Source: Oribacterium sp. UBA3737 (GTDB taxonomy: Bacteria; Bacillota_A; Clostridia; Lachnospirales; Lachnospiraceae). Taken from it: a stretch of 7,414 nucleotides of DNA. Shown piece by piece: positions 1 to 5,244 of this stretch (position 1 is its first letter; each line of letters begins with the position of its first letter). The stretch lies in assembly GCA_002371295.1 (NCBI GenBank), contig DFGZ01000021.1:1-7414 (forward strand). The letters are read 5' to 3'. A model generated the notes under the pieces. That model worked only from the letters and a program-made list of their open reading frames with translations. It did no database searches and was not told where the DNA came from. The position numbers and the translations under genes are program-made.

Positions 1-25
1 TGCATCATTTTATAATCAGTCCTCC
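1..25 (-). other. Possible start of a next gene after rhaD, cut by the window edge
   Basis: Just after the rhaD stop (16-18) the minus strand has two consecutive ATG codons at 8-6 and 5-3. A GGAGG (25-21) inside the last codons of rhaD lies 12 bases ahead of the first. This could be a translationally coupled next gene of the rhamnose operon, but only two codons are visible, so no product can be named and the spacing is long. Confidence 0.3.
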
Positions 26-873
26 GGCATCTCTCCGATCAGGTTTGTCTTTCTCTCGTAGAGGAACTGCTCATCTATCTCGATTCCGAAGGGCTCATTC
101 AGTTCTCTGAACTGGGCAGGTGTGATGGTATTCAGCTTATGATTACTGACAGCCATTACCTTTATAAGAACCTCAGCTGCCTTTTCTACTGTGTGCATAA
201 GACCAAATGTGATATCGAAATCCACGCCGCAGGCAAATGCTCCATGGTGTGCCCATACAGCAAAATCCTTTGTTTTCATGACTTCCGCAGTTGCCTCTCC
301 AATGAGCCTGCCTCCGCAGAGCAGCCATGGAATAACGCCGATTCCCTTAGGGAAAACAACCGGACACTCGGTAGCCATTTCAAAGATCTCTCTGGTGAAA
401 ACTCTGTCGTTCAACGGCAGCACATAGGTCAGGGCGATAACATTAGTCGGATGACAGTGGTATACGACTCTTATGTTCTCATCTCTTCTCTTTAAAACTT
501 CAAGATTCATAAGATGTGTAGGGAGCTCGGAAGTCGGTTTACCTCCATCTGTAAGTCCCCATACTATCTGATACTTTGTACCTGTCTCATCGAGACGGAT
601 GATACAGAGATTTGCGGCAGGATCAAGCTGCATATTCCGCATATACTTGCCTGAACCTGTTACCATAAAGTAAAGGCTCTTAAGCTCAGGAACCTCGGTT
701 CCAAGCTCATGCCACTCTCTGTCATAGGAAAAATCCTCTTCGAGCTCTGTGACCTCTTCGTCCTTAAGTCTGTAGCTTAAGTTTCCGCCGTTTCTCTCAT
801 GCCATCCCTGATTGAAACCATCCATACACATACGTGTAAAATCATTTATAAGTTTTGAATCCAATACTTTCAT
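16..873 (-). CDS. rhaD: L-rhamnulose-1-phosphate aldolase
   Basis: Cytoplasmic class II (zinc) aldolase that splits L-rhamnulose 1-phosphate into dihydroxyacetone phosphate and L-lactaldehyde, the third step of L-rhamnose breakdown. The 285-residue product aligns from memory along its whole length with E. coli RhaD (274 aa). Shared blocks include GWHERNGGNLS near 23-33, VTGSGK near 71-76, QLDPAAN near 82-88 and WGLTDGGKPTSELPTH near 105-120. By that alignment the zinc ligands are H139, H141 and H210 and the catalytic acid is E116, all present. I chose ATG at 873. A TTG six bases upstream (879) would sit only 3 bases from the AGAGG ribosome site at about 883-887, whereas the ATG sits 9 bases away. 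It lies downstream of rhaA on the same strand, so the two are probably co-transcribed. Family assignment is firm; the gene looks intact. Confidence 0.96.
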   Translation of the reverse strand: MKVLDSKLINDFTRMCMDGFNQGWHERNGGNLSYRLKDEEVTELEEDFSYDREWHELGTEVPELKSLYFMVTGSGKYMRNMQLDPAANLCIIRLDETGTKYQIVWGLTDGGKPTSELPTHLMNLEVLKRRDENIRVVYHCHPTNVIALTYVLPLNDRVFTREIFEMATECPVVFPKGIGVIPWLLCGGRLIGEATAEVMKTKDFAVWAHHGAFACGVDFDITFGLMHTVEKAAEVLIKVMAVSNHKLNTITPAQFRELNEPFGIEIDEQFLYERKTNLIGEMPED

Positions 874-880
874 TATCAAC

Positions 881-887
881 TACCTCT
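881..887 (-). promoter_or_regulatory. rhaD ribosome binding site
   Basis: The minus strand reads AGAGGTA here, 7 to 9 bases before the ATG at 873. This spacing decides the rhaD start in favour of ATG (873) over the in-frame TTG at 879. Confidence 0.7.
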
Positions 888-904
888 GTATTTCACCTAT
901 CCAT

Positions 905-941
905 CTTTATTGATTATCCTTAGTTTGATCATTCAATAAAG
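905..941 (-). repeat. Stem-loop in the rhaA-rhaD gap, rhaD side
   Basis: A perfect 9-bp inverted repeat pairs CTTTATTGA (905-913) with TCAATAAAG (933-941) across a 19-base loop. It sits about 30 bases upstream of the rhaD start, inside the presumed rhaA-rhaD message. No U-tract follows it on the minus strand, so it is not a standard terminator. Confidence 0.45.
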
Positions 942-969
942 CGGCATCTTTTTTCATTACCATCTTTAT

Positions 970-1014
970 AATCAAGACTTAGAAGATAGCTATAAAGATA
1001 TTCTAAGCCTGATT
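970..1014 (-). repeat. Stem-loop in the rhaA-rhaD gap, rhaA side
   Basis: Inverted repeat just after the rhaA stop. The core is CTTAGAA (978-984) pairing with TTCTAAG (1001-1007). The pairing extends outward through AATCA (970-974) against TGATT (1010-1014), with one mismatch and one bulged base, giving roughly 13 pairs and a 16-base loop. There is no U-tract on the minus strand. A role as a 3'-end stabiliser or processing site between the two genes is an inference. Confidence 0.5.
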
Positions 1015-1023
1015 TTGCCGGGA

Positions 1024-2277
1024 TTATCCTCTCTTTGACAGAACTTCATCCTCGTATTTCTTGCAGTCTTTAAACCACTCATCCTCTGTAAGGACTCCCT
1101 GCTTCTCGCAGTAGTAGTCCCAGATATCTCCAAATGGCAATGTCTTAACTCTCTCCCTAAGACTCATAAGCTCTGTGAAGTTACGGGCATCCTGAAGCTC
1201 CTTCAGTTTCTCATTAGGTGTGAGACATGCATACAGAAGCGCCTTCTCCATGTTTCTCATTCCGTTTGTCCATGCTGACACTCTGTTTATCGATGCATCA
1301 AAGTAATCCATTCCTATGAAGAAACGGCCCGGATCATTTCTCACTATTTCCTCTGCAAGCTCTCTCAGGTCATCATTGAACAGTACAACATGATCAGAGT
1401 CCCAGCGAACCGGACGCGAAACATGAAGAGCAACCTTGTCATTGAAAAGAAGCATAGATGAAAGCTTGTCGGCAACATTTTCAGTGGGATGGAAATGTCC
1501 TGTATCGATGAGACAGTAAATGTCATTCTTTGCTGCATAGTTCATATAGAACTCATGAGAGCCTACTGTCATCGACTCCATTCCGATGCCGAATACCTTG
1601 GACTCTACAGAAACCTTGACCTTGTCCTTATCGTATGGTGTTGCGAGGATCTGATCCAGTGAATCCTTGAGTCTTGCTCTTGGGCCCTTTCTGTCTGCCG
1701 GGATGTCCTTGAAGCCATCCGGGATCCAGATATTCATAAGGCAAGGCATCCCGGTCTCAGTTGCGAGATATTCAGAAATCTTCAGTGACTGTATGCCATG
1801 CTGAATCCAGAACTTACGGACTTCTTCATTTTCAGAAGAAAGTGTGGCATTTTCTGCAAGAGGATGACTGAAAAAAGTAGGGTTGAAATCAAGTCCCAGG
1901 CCATTCTTCTTTGCGAGCTCTACCCACTTAGAAAAATGCTTAGGCTCGATTTTATTTCGGTCTACCCATTCACCATCTTCGAAAATCGCATAGCTTGCAT
2001 GAAGATTAAGCTTGTGATGCTGTCCGGGAACGTAACTTAAAACCTTCTCTATATCCTGAAAAAGCTCCTCCGGTGTACGTGCTCTGTATGGATAGTTTCC
2101 TGTTGTCTGTATACCTCCTGAAAGCGGTCCCTTCTGATCAAAACCTACTACATCATCGCCCTGCCAGCAGTGCATAGATAATGTTATTTTCGCAGCCTCT
2201 TCAACCGCCTTTTCTACATCAATCCCCACTGCACTGTAGCGCTCTTTCGCTGCATCAAATCTCTCTGCCACTGTCAT
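1024..2277 (-). CDS. rhaA: L-rhamnose isomerase
   Basis: Cytoplasmic metal-dependent (Mn2+ type) TIM-barrel isomerase that converts L-rhamnose to L-rhamnulose, the entry step of the pathway. The 417-residue length matches E. coli RhaA (419 aa), and long blocks agree, such as HVSRPVRWDSDHVV near 285-298 and FDASINR near 326-332. By that remembered alignment the structural metal site is E225, D258, H285 and D324 and the catalytic metal site is H261, D293 and D295; all are present. The C-terminal LSKRG resembles the LSRRG of the E. coli protein. ATG at 2277 follows an AAGGAG ribosome site (2290-2285) with 7 bases between. It is the first gene of a leftward pair with rhaD and has a leader of nearly 200 bases. 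Intact, very confident. Confidence 0.97.
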   Translation of the reverse strand: MTVAERFDAAKERYSAVGIDVEKAVEEAAKITLSMHCWQGDDVVGFDQKGPLSGGIQTTGNYPYRARTPEELFQDIEKVLSYVPGQHHKLNLHASYAIFEDGEWVDRNKIEPKHFSKWVELAKKNGLGLDFNPTFFSHPLAENATLSSENEEVRKFWIQHGIQSLKISEYLATETGMPCLMNIWIPDGFKDIPADRKGPRARLKDSLDQILATPYDKDKVKVSVESKVFGIGMESMTVGSHEFYMNYAAKNDIYCLIDTGHFHPTENVADKLSSMLLFNDKVALHVSRPVRWDSDHVVLFNDDLRELAEEIVRNDPGRFFIGMDYFDASINRVSAWTNGMRNMEKALLYACLTPNEKLKELQDARNFTELMSLRERVKTLPFGDIWDYYCEKQGVLTEDEWFKDCKKYEDEVLSKRG

Positions 2278-2360
2278 CTCTTATCTCCTTACTTCCATAT
2301 AACCTTGTAGTACGATGCCGAATTGGTATTCCTCTGCTTCATCAATCGCGGTGCAAATAA

Positions 2361-2434
2361 GCTCATGTTTTCAGTCATTCATACACTGGATAATTACCTG
2401 ATCAATTTTACAGGTAAGCCTATCAGTCATGAGC
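2361..2434 (-). repeat. Nested inverted repeats in the rhaA leader
   Basis: An outer pair, GCTCATG (2361-2367) and CATGAGC (2428-2434), encloses an inner hairpin, TTACCTG (2394-2400) and CAGGTAA (2411-2417) with a 10-base loop. The octamer TCAGTCAT also occurs twice in the same direction, at 2371-2378 and 2423-2430, 52 bases apart, close to five helical turns. All of it lies between the candidate rhaA promoter and the start codon. It could be an mRNA structure, an operator, or both. Confidence 0.4.
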
Positions 2435-2479
2435 CAAAACTCCGTGCTTTATACATGTCGGCATTTCATTTATGAGATC

Positions 2480-2508
2480 ATTATATTATGTTCTGATTTG
2501 CGATTTAA
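2480..2508 (-). promoter_or_regulatory. Candidate rhaA promoter
   Basis: The minus strand has a perfect TATAAT (-10, 2485-2480) with TTAAAT (-35, 2508-2503) 17 bases upstream. A poor -35 beside a perfect -10 suits an activator-dependent promoter. It would give a transcript starting near 2473 with a leader of about 195 bases. The region is A/T-rich, so chance matches are possible. Confidence 0.45.
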
Positions 2509-2543
2509 GGACGGTTTTTGAGAGAAATTACGTCGTGATTTGC
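2494..2543. promoter_or_regulatory. Repeated octamer at the rhaA promoter, possible operator
   Basis: TGATTTGC occurs at 2494-2501 and again at 2536-2543 in the same orientation, offset by 42 bases (four helical turns). The similarity continues as ATTT after zero or one extra base. The first copy lies in the spacer between the proposed -10 and -35, the second upstream of the -35. Same-face direct repeats are typical of AraC-family binding, but the link to the regulator at 4213 is an inference. Confidence 0.35.
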
Positions 2544-2666
2544 ATTTTGTATTCTACAATAGACCCCGTTCTGTAAAATCAGCATTTTTGACTCGAAGAA
2601 AACTAAGGGTATAAACAGTATCTGATCCGTATTCTTAACTTCCAGTAATTTTACCACTCAACATAA

Positions 2667-2702
2667 TTGTAGCCGAGATTGAAACAGCAATCTCGGCTAC
2701 AA
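2667..2702 (-). terminator. Probable terminator of the exported-protein operon
   Basis: A perfect 14-bp inverted repeat, TTGTAGCCGAGATT (2667-2680) against its complement (2689-2702), with an 8-base loop. It lies about 130 bases after the SH3 gene stop. The minus-strand tail (AATTATGTT) is only moderately U-rich, so termination strength is uncertain, and the hairpin would look the same from the other strand. Confidence 0.55.
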
Positions 2703-2830
2703 ACTATTATAAGAAATATTTTATATGACAGTTACTTTTTTAATACTGTGTAGAATTTGATTCTGCAACGGATTTGTCAATGATCTAATGCCTATATATA
2801 ATCCATCAGGTCCTTCTTACATACATCAAA

Positions 2831-3376
2831 TTACCAATTATAATCCACCAGAACTAGATCTTTTAAAACATATCCTTTCACTCCGTTATATATAACCATA
2901 TAGAACTTATTATTTATATCAGCTATGTCGGTAACCATTGTGCCTTTTGGAATATACGCATATGCTGCGGAATCTGTACTCGGAAGGCTACGCAGAGTTG
3001 CTGATTCATTGACATTAACAATCCATCCATAACGGGAAACAGCTATCTGAGGTTCAAAGTAATCAAGATATGAAGCCAATATATATCCGTTTAGGCCGTT
3101 GTAGTTTACATATAGAAAACCATTACCCACATCTCCTAAAAAAGTAACGGCATCACATAAAGGCACTTGGGTTATAACCGCTGAGTCCGTAGATGGAAAA
3201 TATCTGAGAGAAACACTCACATCACAACTAACAACATACATAGTATCACCTGTAGCAACAGACCAACCCTCTGAGTTAGATGGATAATAGACTGGATAAT
3301 AATCTGCATAAGCCGGTACTTGAAGTAAAAGAACAAAAATGAATACCAATGACAATATAATTTTTCTCTGTTTCAT
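2831..3376 (-). CDS. Exported protein with two SH3-like repeats
   Basis: A 181-residue protein with a classic signal peptide: MKQRK, a hydrophobic core at 6-20, and a likely cut after AYA at residue 24. The mature part contains two bacterial SH3 (SH3_3-like) repeats at about 47-105 and 118-176. Both carry the same pattern: LR followed by PSTDSA (near 57-66 and 128-137), then the closing YNGLNGYIL or YNGVKGYVL (near 92-100 and 163-171). Such domains usually bind peptidoglycan or other wall polymers; no catalytic domain is attached here. There are two cysteines, C51 and C74, both in the first repeat. The start is fixed by AGGAGGT at 3389-3383, 6 bases from ATG. It follows the other small exported gene by 50 bases, so the two are probably one operon. 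The exact function is unknown. Confidence 0.85.
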   Translation of the reverse strand: MKQRKIILSLVFIFVLLLQVPAYADYYPVYYPSNSEGWSVATGDTMYVVSCDVSVSLRYFPSTDSAVITQVPLCDAVTFLGDVGNGFLYVNYNGLNGYILASYLDYFEPQIAVSRYGWIVNVNESATLRSLPSTDSAAYAYIPKGTMVTDIADINNKFYMVIYNGVKGYVLKDLVLVDYNW

Positions 3377-3426
3377 GACTCTACCTCCTACTTATTAGAT
3401 TCATACTTTGTGAATAATCCCTGTCA

Positions 3427-3864
3427 TTACCATTGATGATTGTAATTAATATGGTTTCTGACATCGTCATAAATTCTGAAATATGTCCCCATGATATTGC
3501 AATATTCATCATATACGTAAACAGTATCGAAGCCGTCAAATAGCAGGTATCTTGTAGTAAGACCACCTTTATATTCACCGATAATGGTACATGGAGTGAA
3601 TGGAATTATAGAAGTAACTGTATCAACCGGTGCACCCTTATAGCTTTCTCCTATATAAACTTCATAATTACCATTTTCAAATTTCGAAATATCAACATAA
3701 TTGATTATTGGACCATTAGGATCATCATATACCATATAAACACCTTCAACAGGTACATATGTTCCTTCAGCATCCTTAAATTCAGAAGCCATAGCTCCAA
3801 AGCCTAAAAAAATGATGAAAAAAATGGTAACGATTGAAAGAGCCAATGAGTTTTTCTTTAACAT
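3427..3864 (-). CDS. Small exported protein of unknown function
   Basis: A 145-residue protein I do not recognise. It starts with a signal peptide (MLKKN, then a hydrophobic stretch at about 8-24, probable cut after AMA or AMAS near 26-27). The mature part of about 118 residues is rich in Tyr, Asp, Gly and beta-branched residues, suggesting a small beta-sheet domain. It has two cysteines (C92, C122) that could form a disulfide. No membrane anchor, LPXTG sorting signal or lipobox is visible. The strong AAAGGAGG (3876-3869), 4 bases before ATG, supports translation. Its C-terminus (YNHQW) resembles the end of the downstream SH3 protein (DYNW): both stop on Trp after a Tyr-Asn. Codons are A/T-rich like its partner and unlike rhaA or the regulator. 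It may be a secreted partner of the SH3 protein, which is inference. Confidence 0.75.
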   Translation of the reverse strand: MLKKNSLALSIVTIFFIIFLGFGAMASEFKDAEGTYVPVEGVYMVYDDPNGPIINYVDISKFENGNYEVYIGESYKGAPVDTVTSIIPFTPCTIIGEYKGGLTTRYLLFDGFDTVYVYDEYCNIMGTYFRIYDDVRNHINYNHQW

Positions 3865-3884
3865 GATTCCTCCTTTGAAATAGT

Positions 3885-3957
3885 GCGAATGCTATAAAAC
3901 AAAGAGCAAATGCTATCATTGTATGTTTCCTGATAGCCTACTTTCCCATTAGCATTT
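3885..3957. promoter_or_regulatory. Repeat cluster upstream of the exported operon
   Basis: GCGAATGCTAT (3885-3895) and GCAAATGCTAT (3906-3916) are direct repeats differing at one base and offset by 21 bases, two helical turns. A related inverted copy, AGCATTT, is at 3951-3957. GCTATCA (3912-3918) also pairs with TGATAGC (3931-3937). A weak promoter could overlap them on the minus strand (TATAGC at 3896-3891; ATGATA 17 bases upstream). This layout suits a binding site for a dimeric regulator of the exported pair. Confidence 0.35.
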
Positions 3958-4023
3958 CGGCTGAAAAGTGAAATATATAATAGCAACAAGATTGCAGATT
4001 AATGCTTCACTTATAAAAGGGTT

Positions 4024-4056
4024 AAAAAAAGGGGTCAGCCCCTTACGTCTGCCCCT
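4024..4056 (-). terminator. G/C hairpin with T-tract on the minus strand
   Basis: AAGGGG (4029-4034), loop TCAG, CCCCTT (4039-4044), bordered by seven A on the plus strand (4024-4030), which is a T-tract on the minus strand. A longer alternative pairs CTGACCCCT with AGGGGCAG (down to 4056) with one bulged base. It has terminator form for leftward transcription, yet no leftward gene precedes it: the plus-strand AraC promoter is next. It could be a leftover terminator or the end of a mobile or repetitive element. Confidence 0.45.
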
Positions 4057-4122
4057 GAATGACTATGAAACCTGATTTCAATTATCTTTTGGTGTACCTG
4101 ACAACTATAATCACTCTTTGTT

Positions 4123-4151
4123 TTGACTCAGTAATCCACTCTGGCTATAAT
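4123..4151 (+). promoter_or_regulatory. Sigma-A promoter of the AraC-family gene
   Basis: TTGACT (4123-4128), a 17-base spacer, then a perfect TATAAT (4146-4151). This is the best promoter in the window. Transcription would start near 4158, leaving a leader of about 55 bases before the ATG at 4213. It suggests the regulator is made without an activator. Confidence 0.8.
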
Positions 4152-4212
4152 ACACAAATAGTGCATATATTCACCAGTGAAAACACCTTAACTATAAGAG
4201 GATATTCCCAGC

Positions 4213-5184
4213 ATGAACCAGGAAATACTGAACCGGCTGTCACAACTCACTCACGAAGAAAAAGAACTGCTGAGCGGTCACAAAAGCATTGACCGCTCTC
4301 TTTACTATGCGCCGGAAAAAGGTGATAAAAATACAGTTATAGATTCCGCAAGAGTACTCGACAACGGCAAGCTTATAGACATTCGCCCACACACAAGATT
4401 CGTGCATTTCCCAAAGCATTCACACAACTACATAGAGTTCGTTTATATGTGTCAGGGCAGCACTAAGCACTTAATAGACGACCAGCCCATCACCCTCATG
4501 GAAGGAGATCTTCTGTTTATGAATCAGCATGCAACCCAGGAGATACTCCCTGCAGGGAATGACGACATCGCTGTCAACTTCATGATCCGCCCTCAGTTTT
4601 TTGATGATGTCCTGCCCAGACTGTCCGGTGAGAACAATCTTCTCCGTGACTTTCTGGTAAGCTGTCTCACGGATCATGACATGGGTGGAAACTATCTGTA
4701 CTTCCCTGTGAGGGACTTGCTTCCGGTTCAGAATCTCATGGAAAACCTCATCTGGATAATGCTTAACAATCCGGTTTATACGAGAAATCTTGCACAGCAG
4801 AGTATGACGCTTCTGTTTGATCATCTGGTTGAGCAGGCGGTAAACATTCGCGTACCAGAAAACTCCTATGAACAAAACCTCATCATCAGGCTTCTGAACT
4901 ACATCGAGACAGAATACAAAAATGCTGCCCTTTCCGTTTTTATCGAAAAGAACAGCATAGATATCTACACTATGAGCCGTATCATAAAGAAAAATACCGG
5001 CATGACCTTTAAGGACCTTCTCATTCAAAAGCGTATGAAGACTGCGGCTTTTCTTCTGGAGAACACAAGTCTCTCCATCATGGATATCAGCTTTACGGTG
5101 GGCTATGAAAATACCAGCTACTTCCATAAAATCTTCAGGGAGAAATTCGGAATGTCACCAAGAGAATATCGAGGGAAATGTTAA
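4213..5184 (+). CDS. AraC-family transcriptional regulator with N-terminal cupin
   Basis: A 323-residue cytoplasmic DNA-binding regulator. Residues about 55-125 form an AraC-type cupin sensor (HFPKHSHNYIEFVYMCQGS near 65-83, then EGDLLFMNQ near 97-105). Residues about 225-321 are the double helix-turn-helix. The second helix-turn-helix has the family signature IMDISFTVGYENTSYFHKIF near 289-308, followed by FGMSPREYR. The length is normal and no key block is missing. The ATG at 4213 follows an AAGAGGAT site ending about 10 bases upstream, a little long. A perfect 9-bp inverted repeat lies within codons 20-29 (4272-4298). Many AraC proteins of this form control sugar use in Firmicutes. Closeness to rhaA and rhaD makes rhamnose a fair guess, but the exported pair intervenes and could equally be the target. 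No symbol is assigned. Confidence 0.95.
   Translation: MNQEILNRLSQLTHEEKELLSGHKSIDRSLYYAPEKGDKNTVIDSARVLDNGKLIDIRPHTRFVHFPKHSHNYIEFVYMCQGSTKHLIDDQPITLMEGDLLFMNQHATQEILPAGNDDIAVNFMIRPQFFDDVLPRLSGENNLLRDFLVSCLTDHDMGGNYLYFPVRDLLPVQNLMENLIWIMLNNPVYTRNLAQQSMTLLFDHLVEQAVNIRVPENSYEQNLIIRLLNYIETEYKNAALSVFIEKNSIDIYTMSRIIKKNTGMTFKDLLIQKRMKTAAFLLENTSLSIMDISFTVGYENTSYFHKIFREKFGMSPREYRGKC
4272..4298 (+). repeat. Perfect inverted repeat inside the AraC-family gene
   Basis: GAGCGGTCA (4272-4280) and TGACCGCTC (4290-4298) form a perfect 9-bp, G/C-rich stem with a 9-base loop, about 115 bases into the predicted transcript. This is stronger than needed for coding. It may be an mRNA hairpin or an intragenic operator for self-control. 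Confidence 0.45.
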
Positions 5185-5189
5185 ATGTC

Positions 5190-5214
5190 AAAAACCTTCC
5201 CGGGGTCATCCCCG
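5190..5214 (-). terminator. Possible terminator between convergent genes
   Basis: CGGGG (5201-5205), loop TCAT, CCCCG (5210-5214), lying in the 60-base gap between the convergent AraC gene and diguanylate cyclase. On the minus strand it is followed, after six bases, by TTTTT (5194-5190). This fits a weak terminator for the cyclase gene. On the plus strand there is no U-tract for the AraC gene. Confidence 0.4.
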
Positions 5215-5244
5215 ATGGCAGTCTTCGAAGCCATTATGACATAT

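Larger units (their letters stand above)
2278..2830. other. Non-coding region between the exported-protein operon and rhaA
   Basis: No convincing ORF on either strand in these 553 bases. From left to right it holds the rhaA ribosome site (2285-2290), inverted and direct repeats in the presumed rhaA leader (2361-2434), a candidate rhaA promoter (2480-2508), a repeated octamer (2494-2501 and 2536-2543), a 14-bp stem-loop (2667-2702) and an A/T-rich 3' flank of the SH3 gene. I see nothing recognisable in about 2550-2660. Confidence 0.7.
3865..4212. other. Divergent regulatory region between the exported operon and the AraC gene
   Basis: These 348 bases separate two divergent genes and hold no convincing ORF. 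They contain direct repeats upstream of the exported operon (3885-3916), a 7-bp inverted repeat (3912-3937), a G/C hairpin with an A-tract (4024-4056) and the AraC-gene promoter (4123-4151). Confidence 0.7.

Noticed and set aside
139..495. Plus-strand ORFs opposite rhaD (139-495, 191-427)
   Set aside because: They are antisense to a well-conserved aldolase, have no clear ribosome site and give no recognisable protein.
874..879. TTG at 879 as the rhaD start (two extra residues)
   Set aside because: It sits only 3 bases from the ribosome site; the ATG at 873 has proper spacing.
1798..2040. Plus-strand ORF opposite rhaA
   Set aside because: Shadow of a strongly conserved isomerase gene on the other strand.
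2394..2417. Inner leader hairpin as a known riboswitch or a CcpA cre site
   Set aside because: I find no conserved riboswitch core and no good match to the cre consensus in this region.
3381..3578. 65-residue minus-strand ORF overlapping the small exported gene
   Set aside because: It overlaps a gene with a signal peptide and a strong ribosome site and has no such support itself.
4059..4292. 77-residue plus-strand ORF upstream of the AraC gene
   Set aside because: It spans the consensus promoter and runs into the regulator in another frame; no protein-like features.
4471..5127. 218-residue minus-strand ORF opposite the AraC gene
   Set aside because: Long but antisense to a clear cupin and helix-turn-helix coding region; no recognisable motif and no ribosome site noted.
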